A stretch of 64,000 bases of DNA from Crambe crambe (taxonomy: Eukaryota; Porifera; Demospongiae; Poecilosclerida; Crambeidae), in the NCBI GenBank assembly GCA_963924555.1, contig OZ004592.1:1798001-1862000 (forward strand). Direction: 5' to 3'. The notes beneath the pieces are model-generated. The model was given only the letters and a program-made list of their open reading frames with translations. It searched no databases and was not told the origin of the DNA. Shown here in pieces: positions 55,301-64,000 of this stretch. How positions within the stretch are numbered: position 1 is the first letter of the stretch; each line of letters starts with the position of its first letter. The translations under genes and the position numbers were made by a program.

Positions 55301-58200
55301 TTGCAATTTGGTTCATAATTAGTTCTTGTATAAATTGTGGATAAGGTTATCTGATAGTAAAGGTGAAGGAAAATTAATTATTTGAGGGTATGCTTAGCTA
55401 ATTTTAATTATCGCAGTCATGGATTTCAATGCATCACTTAAATTCGAGCGTGCCAAGATCAGCTTTGAGACGAAATCTCAACATTGCCAAATTCCTCATA
55501 GTTTTGTGTACATCCATTAAAGTTGGGGATGGAGGTATTCTTTTCTCGGGCTTTTTATCCCCAATAATTGGATGTGATTTGTGCCCCCCCCTCCCCCTTC
55601 CCTCCTCCTCCTCTTCCCCTATAATTACATTCTCTAATTATTATACTACTAGCCCTGGTTAGTGGCAGCATGATGCACCAACAATGCATGCAGCTGACTC
55701 TAATTTCGTGGTTTAGACATCTGTCAGAATATCCTGAGAAAGCCTCAAGGAATTTAAGCACATTTGGGTGGTTTCAATCAGTAGACCTTGTGGGCGAACC
55801 TAAAAAATTGAGTTCGTGTACAAGAATATAGTTGGAGCTTTCTAATGATCCCAAAAGTTCAATCCAGTATTGAGAGATGTTTCATAGGGTGTGGTATGGA
55901 GGTGGTATTTATGACTTAGGGCAGAGCCATGAGCTTTTTGATGTATCTGTTTTGATCTATGGATCTAATTAGATGATAATTCCTCTAATTGATTGTTATG
56001 GTTTAGAGAATTACCTATCTACACTGGCTGGCTACCCATCACAATATATTCATACAATTTTCTCAAGTACTTTGGCAATCAGTACCTATTCTCTCCCTTT
56101 CTTTCTGCTAGTATGAAAATTTCACACCACTTTTAGCCATTTGTCACCTCATTACCCTTCCAATTAGTTTATGTAATAAGTAAGTCCACTCCCTTCTCAT
56201 GGGAAAGTATTGCATAAATGTAATGATGAGATCAGATGGCCTATTGCTTTTGACCTGTAAAATTAGCCATGAGCTGCAATCTGATGGATTAATTACAGTG
56301 AAAAGAAGACGGGGGAAAAAGAGGCACATTGAGGGCCAGCTGTTTTTATCCCTTATATATAGAGAGGTTGTCCTTTAAAATGTATTAAGTTAACCTTTAG
56401 TGGCATGGAGAGTGTCATTTATATGGGAGATTATCCCTTTCTCAGAGGGTCCTTTATCAGAGTCTCCACTGTAGTTTAGAAACCTCATAGAACTCTTGTT
56501 GGACATGAGCCTCTTACTTTTTACTTAGAAACCTTCTCTAAACTTTGTCCATTATTATATGCAGGTTCAGAGTTTAGACACTACACAAGCACCATTACCA
56601 TGTATATCTGTAATACTATACATCTCTAATATGAACGGATGTTGTCATACTTTCAAGCTCTTACCTCAATATGTATGCAGTACTCAATCCTTATTATTCT
56701 ATAATTGGCTTCTTGTAGTCAAAGGGTACTGCCCTAAGGAGTAGCCACTGTTGACATTGGAAATGTTATGAATACTGAAAAGTATACTTCCAACAATGAA
56801 TCTTTATAATTTCTTTTGCGTATAGGGCAAAGTCTAAGAATGGAGGTACTGTACTCCGTCAGAGGCTACAAGGGATAGGTGTCTCACTACCTCCAGGGAG
56901 AAGGAAGCAAACAGAGCTCTCTCTCCTCACATCCCTTGTTGAAAGTAAGTCCTTGGATTGAAAGTTGTGTTGAATAAATTCCTCGTCATGCAATTATCAA
57001 GAAATCGTGCAGGTGTGGTTGTTTTGTGTTGTTTTATTGATGCTAACATTGCACAAGGAAAGATCAGAACCGTTTATAGCCATGGTGACCAATTTGTAGA
57101 CACCTTGCCTTTAGGAAATAGTCTAATTTATGACCAGCTTGTTAATTTTGTTTTTACTTCTGATCTTTTGATGTGTACATGTGACATCTTTGTGTAAGCC
57201 CAAGTATTTTAATTGCTTCCAGAATACTAGTTCTGATGAAACCTAAAGCTTAGAATAACATTTTGAAGTGCACAGTGCAAAAGGTTGTCCAACACATGAT
57301 TTCATTATTAAGTTGACTGTGAGGGTGTTCTTAAAGGTGGGTGCATGTGTGGTGAATGCTGTACAATGCATGGTTCACTTCATTGGCCTCTAACAAATCT
57401 CTTTTAATGTTTGAAAGTGGTAAAGTTTATGGCCCATACAACTCTATTTTTTTGTTTTAGGTGAAGCACTTCATCTCTCTGGTGATTTCCACCGTATCTG
57501 TGAGAACTACTTTCCTCATATTGAACTTGCACAGATCATTGCGAGACAACACACAGGCACACCTGAGGCTCAGCACAGGATATCCATGGTCAAAGCCACA
57601 CAGTAAGCAATTGATCATTGGGTTTAATTTGCTTTCGTCTCTCTCTGTTATATAAGGTCATTGCAAACAATTTTTTCCTTCTTTCATAGGTTGATTGTCT
57701 CGGAACTTCAAGCTATGTTAGATGCAGTTGGTGGACCAAGTAACATTCGTCCAAGTGACCCTAATAACCCCTATCCTGGTCTCACCAACTTCAGTCTTCT
57801 CACTCATGGTTTTGGCAACCCTTCCATCAATACAGGCCTAGGGGTCCTCCAGACATATTTGCAAGAACTCTTGGCATTTTACGAAGGTAGAAAGTCCGTT
57901 CAAACTACAGATAACAGGTACAACATGTTTGACGAACAAGCTCCATCTTCGTCATCACAATCTCTTGGAATGGGATCAGGAGGAGGACTGATTCCAGAAT
58001 CAGTATCGATACATGGGAATAATATGCCCCAACACCATCATCATCCAAATGGAATTCAACCGAATCCTTTGGAGTATGCGGCAAGGCATTATCCAGGAGT
58101 CAACCAAGAAGTGGTCTCCTGCAGTAACACTGAAGAAGTGGCAGTGGAGGTGGCCTTAAAGGAGGAGCCCATTGAATCTCCTAGTGCCTACACTACGTAA
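49341..58200 (+). CDS. TFAP2: AP-2 family transcription factor, 893 aa
   Basis: Nuclear DNA-binding regulator. Nine exons, all in phase: 49341-49550, 50717-51893, 52038-52055, 52142-52365, 54804-54885, 55028-55226, 56826-56944, 57461-57602 and 57690-58200. The conserved C-terminal half starts at [20 protein letters not shown], then [39 protein letters not shown] and [19 protein letters not shown]. The helix-span-helix dimerisation region follows ([17 protein letters not shown] to [19 protein letters not shown]). The N-terminal ~550 residues are Ser/Pro/Thr-rich and disordered. I see no PPxY transactivation motif of the vertebrate type. At 893 residues it is about twice vertebrate AP-2 length, because of the N-terminal half and a tail after [11 protein letters not shown]. 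Vertebrates have several paralogs; here I see one pre-duplication gene. Confidence 0.95.
49957..50143. repeat. 94-bp tandem duplication in TFAP2 intron 1
   Basis: Two near-identical units starting attgaatattgaactttttt and containing cagccaattgttggcatcta. They differ by one or two bases in homopolymer runs and are therefore recent. Confidence 0.9.
52038..52055 (+). other. TFAP2: 18-nt micro-exon of TFAP2
   Basis: Acceptor GCCGCAG, exon GACGTTTTTTTAAGTCTT, donor GTGAGT, phase 1 at both ends, adding RFFKS-like residues. Being a multiple of three and symmetric, it can be skipped without changing frame. Its inclusion needs RNA evidence. Confidence 0.6.
52366..54803. other. TFAP2 intron 4, 2.4 kb, nothing further seen
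   Basis: Longest intron of the gene. It contains an imperfect direct repeat around 53580-53705 (gatccattca-gat-cgaaggctgcactta). Short frames in it show no conserved features. Confidence 0.5.
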
Positions 58201-58806
58201 AAAGAAAAGACGATAACAAACTTACCTCCTACACTACATGTTATGTATTCACAAGGTTAACAGCAACTTCAAGACATTAACTTCAAACTTATGCGGTGTA
58301 TTGTATTATGAAACTATTTTTTCTTCAGTATTCATCCTCTATTCAAACTTTATGGTTGCATCCCTGCTTATTGTACACTCATGGCTCAAAACACTCTTGT
58401 ATACCTTATGTTTATGTGATACTCTCATGGTTTTTATTCATTTTACATAGTACAGTATAACCTTATCTCTTCATAATTCTTATAACTACCAATGGGGTCC
58501 TAGGAGCTGGTTAGTCTGGAAACAGGACATATATATGCACATATACATGCAAATTGAATTGCCCAGTCAACAACCCCCCAGTCACTCTTGGGGGGAGCAT
58601 CAAATGACCCAATGTCTACCTCGGCAGACGTGTACTGTTGAAGCTTAGCTTCGGTAGTTTAAGGGTTAATGCTACAACACTATTGTCATCATCATTATGT
58701 ATAATATACATGTTAAGTGATTTGAAATGGACAGTGAATCTAAACCTATACATCTTATACGACATAAAAATCACAGATGAGTGTTTGATGAAGGTATAAC
58801 ACATTG
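58201..58806. other. Convergent 3' region of TFAP2 and NRBP-like gene
   Basis: AT-rich untranslated or intergenic sequence between the stop codons of the two facing genes. No gene was recognised. Confidence 0.5.
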
Positions 58807-59297
58807 TCATTGAACTGACTGTTCCAATTGCAATCGAGTCTGAATTTTATCACGAATCAGATCCTTATCCACCTAATAAGAGAAAGAGATAAAGAAATCA
58901 AACCAGTGCTAAAGTACACCACAAATCATATACATCACTAGCAAGGCCATTGAAAACCAAGTCAAGAGCAAGGGCGTCTGCCTCATCATCTGCGAAATTC
59001 ATCAAAATTTTAATGCTACTAATGTGAACTATTAAACAGGTTGATTCACTTACCATCTTTGAGCTCACTAGTCAATTCCCTATCCATTTTGTCCTCAAAG
59101 GTGAGGCGTAACTGTAATTCACGTTTCTGTCCTTCCACTTTCTTGATATCGCAATACACTGATATGATCTGGATGGGTAACGATCGCATTCTAGTTAGCT
59201 GATTTGGAACTTGTATTTCTACAGTACCTTTCGAGACTCCTTCTCAAATTGCGACGAGTTTCGTTCACTAGAGGACTGACTGGATGGAGCAGTGGTT
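58807..59297 (-). CDS. NRBP1: NRBP-like pseudokinase, last four exons
   Basis: Exons 59297-59228, 59168-59054, 58989-58934 and 58872-58807, all in phase, encoding ~101 C-terminal residues. The sequence ...KESRK-IISVYCDIKKVEGQKREL, LRLTFEDKMDRELTSELK, EADALALDLVFNGLAS and VDKDLIRDKIQTRLQLEQ follows the C-terminal region of nuclear receptor binding protein (NRBP1/2), a kinase-fold adaptor of the WNK-related group. The first exon has a strong acceptor (TTCTTATTCTCTGTGCTTAG), so a donor must lie upstream. No further exon is visible in the remaining 4.7 kb. The kinase domain is therefore outside the window, or this is a 3' fragment. Confidence 0.7.
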
Positions 59298-59539
59298 CTA
59301 AGCACAGAGAATAAGAATCACCCATAACAATTTCACCGGAATTGTATGAAATCACTAGCTGAGTGTACTCTTGTAGTAATGTTATTATCATAAAGGTCAA
59401 TACCATAATAGTGTCATGTGGCAAACCTAATAAGCACAGTACTCTGGAGGTTATCCATACATAGTATGCTACATAAACTGGCAATGCTCTTTCACAAAGG
59501 ATTTATTTAGTTTTGAGTTGCACTCTATAGGCTGCAGTG

Positions 59540-62500
59540 ATGAAATGTTTCAAATTAGCTTTATCATTATTGCTAGCATTTGAAGTGTTGTGTTCAAGTT
59601 CTCTAAGAAGAACCATCAAAGTGAGAAAAGGAAATGGAAGCAAGTGTGAACAGGGAATGGACATCAACACTACTGTATGCTATTCTCTGGAAAGTGCTCT
59701 ACAGGAAATAGTTAATGAATACAATGTAACTGTAACTGTCCGTCCAGAAGAATACGAACTAACTACAAACTTCACGTTCGGGAGACGTGTGCTGGAATTT
59801 TATATGAACTGTGATGGGGAGGAGCCTTGTTGGGTGATCTGTAATGGTTCAGGGACTGGAATTACTTTCAATGGTGTAGCAACAATAAAATTGACAGGAA
59901 TCCGATTCAAAGGGTGTGGTGCACCACTGAAGATTGAAAATAAGATATTTGTATTTGTTACGCTAAACTTTAGTGGATCCAAGTCTGTAATACTGAATAA
60001 CATATGGGTGATTGACTCTAAAGGAGCTGCCATACTGATGCTGGACATTAACTCTAGCTCGATCGAGAACTGCAATATATCTAGTAATGGACTGGCAAAT
60101 GCTAGTACTTCTCTGGATAGAGATGGAGACATAGCAGGGGGAGGAGGGCTTTATATCAAGTTCACCAATGATCACTCTACCTCATCAACTATCTTCTTCA
60201 ACAACTGCACTTTCCTTTCAAATACAGGAACAAGCTTCACATCAAAGCCTGAAAAACAGACTTCATTTGGACAAGGAGGAGGTCTGTCAATCAGCTTCAG
60301 TGGTGAGTCAAACCGTGGCAACAACATCACCATCAATGATACCAAGTTTATAAATAATCAAGCCACATATGGTGGGGGTGGACTCCTCCTCGAGTTCTAT
60401 GATAGTGCCAATACTGTCAATGTAATTCACTCAGTATTTGAAAGTAATCAAGCCACATATGGTGGGGGTGGACTCCTCCTCGAGTTCTATGATAGTGCCA
60501 ATACTGTCAATGTAATTCACTCAGTATTTGAAAGTAACAGAGCCCAATCTGATTCAAGTGGCATATCGTCATCCCTTAAAAGTGGTGGTGGGGTGAAGAT
60601 ATTGCACAGGTACAGCAGCAGCAACACAGTCATATTCTATGACTGCTCTTTTAGAGATAACTTGGCACATTTGGGAGGTGGAGTCCACTACGATGTGGAA
60701 CGGGAACATTCTCCTACGATCAAGCTGAATTTCAACGACTGTAGATGGAGCAATAATCGTGCTTGGTTGGGGTCTGCCCTGTCTTTAGTTACCAGTCCTT
60801 TAACCACAATAGGGTACGTTGCCAAAGTTCAGTTCAAAAATGCCAACATCAGCAATCACACTCAAATCCACTCGGAGAATGGAGAATTGATACCACTAGG
60901 CACAATATACATAGACTCTGTCCCAACTGAATTCCAAGGCAAAGTACAGTTCTACCGCAATAGCTATACAGCATTAGTAGTTGCTAATGCTGTAGTGGAC
61001 TTTATGAAGGATTCTAATGTCGTCTTTGCTGGAAATAGAGGCTATAATGGAGGAGCAATGGCATTACTGAACGATGCTTTCATCAGAGCAGGTGAAAGTT
61101 CTAGCCTAAGATTCACAGGTAACGAAGCCGAATCCAAAGGTGGTGCCATTTACGCAGTCACGTACAATGACCACTACTTGATCTCTTCCCAGCAGTGCTT
61201 CATACGCTACGTAAACTATACCACACCACCCAGCATGAGGTCAACAACGTTCACCTTTGAGGGCAACTTAGCAGGAGCCAGAAACAACTCGATATTCACA
61301 ACTTCTACCGTCCCTTGTAAGTCAGAAGAGAACGAGACAGATACACTCTGCTGGTTGGCTCAAAATCATAACTGCTGCAGAGATTTTATAGAAACAGAAG
61401 CAGCAGGAGTTCAGTTTCAGAATTCAAGCGAACAGCCCACTAGTGTGAATGTGTACCCTGGTGAAAAAATATCCCTTTTCAACTCTTTCCAGATTATCGA
61501 TGATCTGCACAATGATATCAGTGATAAAGTGGTCTTCACTGCTAAGATCAGGAACACCACTCAAGCAGCAATTGTAGGGGCGTCTCAGTTTATTTTCACC
61601 AGCACTATCCAACTCACTGGTGTACCTAACTCCACAAATGTAATAGACCTTTATACCACTGATTCCAGGGTTGTACACACAGAGGTGGATGTCGTCATAC
61701 GAGAATGCCCTACAGGTTTCACGATCAATGCCACCACACAAGAACCCTCCAATATCAGATGCGAATGTAATGAAAAATTTCAAGACATATTGAAATGTAC
61801 CGAAAATAACCTCATCACTATTCTAAAACTGCGTAGACAATGGATTGGTCTTGATGATGACTCCATGCTGATAACCGGCTACTGCCCTTACTTGACTTCT
61901 CTCGATCTATTACAAATGCAGCTATCTCAGGAGCCTTCACAAGTCAGCACACAACTTTGTTCAAGTATCAATCGCAAGGGGACATTATGTGGAGAATGTG
62001 CAGATGAATATACACCTGCCATTAACAGAAGGAGATTAGAATGTCTGTCTTGTGATCCAGCACTTGGATGGGTGCAGTACATTTTCCTAAAAATTCTCCC
62101 GATAACGGTCCTATTTCTAACCCTCATGCTGTTTGATGTAAGTTTTACTTCAGGTCCCACCAATGCCTACATTTTCTACAGTCAGGTGATCACAGCAGCC
62201 TTCCTCCACTACAGCACCACTATTGAAACAAAATCCCTTGACAATGCATATACCACACTATATGAAGTATGGAACTTGGATTTTCTGACTTCTTTCTTCC
62301 ACCACTGCTTTCATATCGAGACCATCCATGCGATTGCACTGGAATACATCATAGCACTCTACCCCTTGGTTCTCATCATCCTTATCTATTTTGTAATTTC
62401 CCTCCATAATAAAGGGGTCTGCCCCGTCGTTTGCATATGTCGACCGCTGTATTGGTGTGTGATAAAAATCAGAAGACACAGGAATCTGACACAGTTTACC

Positions 62501-63490
62501 ATACACCGCCCTCTAGCAGCCTTCATGGTTCTCTCATACACCAAGTTTGTAAAGATATCGCTCATGCTGCTCAAAACCTCAGAACTGCACAACCAGGACG
62601 GAAAGATGAGTAAAACAGTTGTAACACTACAAGGTACCGTGGAAGCATATAAGGGCATACATCTCCTTTATGTCGTTCTAGCTCTAGTAGTCCTGATTGG
62701 AGTCGGTTTAGTTCTACCACTTCTCCTAGTCTTCTACCAATTCTGGTCCACATTGGATCGTCTAAGCTGCAGATGTTACAGAAAAAAAGGAGGAAGTTTG
62801 AGGAGGTTTCTGAATTTGTTCTACAGCTGCTACAAAGACGGCACAGGACCCATGAAGAGAGATACACGTTATTTTGCTGGTCTTTATTTCATATTTCGCT
62901 TCATCCTGGCTTTGCTGAACTTGAATCAAAACTGGCCATCTCACTATCTACAGCAGACCATTTTCTGTCTGGTAGTGATCCTTCTCTTCTCATTAGTCCA
63001 GCCATACAAAAAGAGCTACTTGAACACACTAGACGCAGTGATGTTCCTTGTGCTAGTAGGCATAAGCCTATTCAGCAACTACAACCTCAATTTGGAAGAA
63101 TCCACCAAAAAATACTCCAATGCAGTACTTGTGATGGAATACATACTGATCTTCCTCCCGTTATTTTATATATCCGCTTATCTTATTTACCGTCCTATTT
63201 CGAAGTTTTGGAAGGAGAATGTATCAAGCAGCAATGTGAAGTTCATACCTTCCAATGTTAGTAATTCTGGTGATACGATTGATGATACTGTGCAAAAATC
63301 AGCAGAAAATGAACATTCAAGGAATCTTTCCCAGACTGTGGCTAGGATTATTCCCATGAGGTGGGATAGCACTCAAACGCCAACGGAACACACTCACTTG
63401 TTCAGTACCAGTAAGGCCAGTGGAGATAGCATTCCAATGTCCGTGCTAAGTACTATCAACTCCAATGAAGATTCGCAAAGAAAGGAGTGA
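59540..63490 (+). CDS. Beta-helix extracellular, multi-span membrane protein, 1316 aa, single exon
   Basis: Signal peptide MKCFKLALSLLLAFEVLCSS, then ~560 residues of parallel beta-helix (Pbh1-like) repeats with G-G-G motifs and many N-x-[ST] sites. A cysteine-rich linker follows (CECNEKFQDILKC; GTLCGECADEYTPA). After that come ~400 residues with roughly seven to nine hydrophobic segments, beginning WVQYIFLKILPITVLFLTLM and including TSGPTNAYIFYSQVI, LDFLTSFFHHCFH, YFAGLYFIFRFIL and LVQPYKKSYLNTLDAVMFLV. The cytosolic tail is ~120 residues and Ser/Thr-rich. This architecture recurs in large families in sponges and cnidarians, as I recall, with no known ligand; adhesion or recognition roles are guesses. 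Start taken at the ATG at 59540. There are no introns, unlike its neighbours. It probably lies inside an NRBP-like intron on the opposite strand. Confidence 0.8.
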   Translation: MKCFKLALSLLLAFEVLCSSSLRRTIKVRKGNGSKCEQGMDINTTVCYSLESALQEIVNEYNVTVTVRPEEYELTTNFTFGRRVLEFYMNCDGEEPCWVICNGSGTGITFNGVATIKLTGIRFKGCGAPLKIENKIFVFVTLNFSGSKSVILNNIWVIDSKGAAILMLDINSSSIENCNISSNGLANASTSLDRDGDIAGGGGLYIKFTNDHSTSSTIFFNNCTFLSNTGTSFTSKPEKQTSFGQGGGLSISFSGESNRGNNITINDTKFINNQATYGGGGLLLEFYDSANTVNVIHSVFESNQATYGGGGLLLEFYDSANTVNVIHSVFESNRAQSDSSGISSSLKSGGGVKILHRYSSSNTVIFYDCSFRDNLAHLGGGVHYDVEREHSPTIKLNFNDCRWSNNRAWLGSALSLVTSPLTTIGYVAKVQFKNANISNHTQIHSENGELIPLGTIYIDSVPTEFQGKVQFYRNSYTALVVANAVVDFMKDSNVVFAGNRGYNGGAMALLNDAFIRAGESSSLRFTGNEAESKGGAIYAVTYNDHYLISSQQCFIRYVNYTTPPSMRSTTFTFEGNLAGARNNSIFTTSTVPCKSEENETDTLCWLAQNHNCCRDFIETEAAGVQFQNSSEQPTSVNVYPGEKISLFNSFQIIDDLHNDISDKVVFTAKIRNTTQAAIVGASQFIFTSTIQLTGVPNSTNVIDLYTTDSRVVHTEVDVVIRECPTGFTINATTQEPSNIRCECNEKFQDILKCTENNLITILKLRRQWIGLDDDSMLITGYCPYLTSLDLLQMQLSQEPSQVSTQLCSSINRKGTLCGECADEYTPAINRRRLECLSCDPALGWVQYIFLKILPITVLFLTLMLFDVSFTSGPTNAYIFYSQVITAAFLHYSTTIETKSLDNAYTTLYEVWNLDFLTSFFHHCFHIETIHAIALEYIIALYPLVLIILIYFVISLHNKGVCPVVCICRPLYWCVIKIRRHRNLTQFTIHRPLAAFMVLSYTKFVKISLMLLKTSELHNQDGKMSKTVVTLQGTVEAYKGIHLLYVVLALVVLIGVGLVLPLLLVFYQFWSTLDRLSCRCYRKKGGSLRRFLNLFYSCYKDGTGPMKRDTRYFAGLYFIFRFILALLNLNQNWPSHYLQQTIFCLVVILLFSLVQPYKKSYLNTLDAVMFLVLVGISLFSNYNLNLEESTKKYSNAVLVMEYILIFLPLFYISAYLIYRPISKFWKENVSSSNVKFIPSNVSNSGDTIDDTVQKSAENEHSRNLSQTVARIIPMRWDSTQTPTEHTHLFSTSKASGDSIPMSVLSTINSNEDSQRKE
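60356..60535 (+). repeat. Exact 90-bp in-frame duplication in the beta-helix
   Basis: Units 60356-60445 and 60446-60535 appear identical at every base and encode 30 residues each (NQATYGGGGLLLEFYDSANT and the following ten). Each is about one beta-helix coil plus turn. No synonymous difference was seen, so the duplication is very recent or under gene conversion. Confidence 0.95.
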
Positions 63491-63645
63491 TGATGTTCTA
63501 TCAGTAAAAGTTGAACGTACATATGTACATTATGTCATGTGGTTATGCACATCATGCAATATACCAAGTGTGTTTTGTTTTTGTTATTCACTGTTTTGTT
63601 ATTCACTGAGAGTGTTGTTTTTTCAGAGAAAAAAGAACTGAATAC

Positions 63646-63651
63646 AATAAA
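63646..63651 (+). terminator. Polyadenylation signal AATAAA
   Basis: AATAAA 156 bases after the stop of the beta-helix gene, before the minisatellite. It is the expected hexamer and distance for its 3' end. Confidence 0.6.
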
Positions 63652-63659
63652 AGTATCGA

Positions 63660-63965
63660 TAACTGCTACAGTGACTGTTAACTGGAGTGTCCTTACTGCC
63701 ATCGAGTGACTGTTACACTAGAGTGTCCTTAGCAACTGTTACACTAGTGTCCTTACTGCCATTGCTATAGCAACTGTTACACTAGAGTGTCCTTACTGCC
63801 ATTGCTATAGCAACTGTTACACTAGAGTGTCCTTACTGCCATTGCTATAGCAACTGTTACACTAGAGTGTCTTTACTGCTATTGCTATAGCAACTGTTAC
63901 ACTGGAGTGTCCTTACTGCCATTGCTATAGCGACTGTTCCACTAGAGTGCCATTGCTATAGTGAC
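63660..63965. repeat. 40-bp minisatellite, about 7 copies
   Basis: Units of actagagtgtccttactgcc followed by attgctatagcaactgttac, period 40, with shorter truncated units at both ends. It contains the inverted pair TTGCTATAGCAA. It runs nearly to the window end. Confidence 0.95.
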
Positions 63966-64000
63966 ATTACACAAACCTCAAGTTAGGGTCGTCCTTTTTC

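Overview
The window is nuclear DNA of an early-branching animal, most likely a demosponge such as Amphimedon. I infer this from gene content and style, not from a database match. Introns are mostly 50-300 bases with GT-AG borders. The genes are metazoan: a fibrocystin-L (PKHD1L1) ortholog, TFAP2, NRBP, EIF3E, PITHD1 and MRPL15. There is also a large beta-helix/multi-membrane-span surface protein of a kind I associate with sponges and cnidarians. AT-rich spacers and abundant microsatellites fit too. No prokaryotic feature is present.

Layout. (1) 0.37-30.1 kb, minus strand: the first ~1150 residues of a PKHD1L1-like gene. Exons 1-7 (signal peptide and three IPT/TIG domains) lie at 28.1-30.1 kb. 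The exons from PA14 onward lie at 0.37-4.7 kb. (2) 5.2-27.5 kb: the ~23 kb between these two exon groups holds a same-strand tandem array of single-exon POT/SLC15-like transporter genes. Two copies are intact, two have one or two frame lesions, one is heavily broken, and two are fragments. The array grew by segmental duplication. The duplicated block also carries an unrecognised plus-strand gene (two copies, both disrupted) and one 62-64 nt PKHD1L1 exon (three copies). (3) 30.2-45.4 kb, plus strand: EIF3E, a 20-exon ZC3H7/HELZ-like multi-zinc-finger gene, and PITHD1. (4) 46.5-48.9 kb, minus strand: MRPL15, head-to-head with TFAP2. (5) 49.3-58.2 kb, plus strand: TFAP2. (6) 58.8-59.3 kb, minus strand: the last four exons of an NRBP-like gene. 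Its upstream part is not visible, and a single-exon 1316-residue beta-helix membrane protein (59.5-63.5 kb, plus strand) lies where its next intron should be.

Two gene pairs share short divergent promoters: PKHD1L1/EIF3E (145 bp between start codons) and MRPL15/TFAP2 (411 bp). NRF1-like GC motifs occur upstream of EIF3E, the ZC3H7-like gene, PITHD1 and MRPL15. Several introns use microsatellite or homopolymer pyrimidine runs as their 3' splice-site tract. Exon borders were found by eye, checked for reading phase across every junction, and not confirmed with transcripts.
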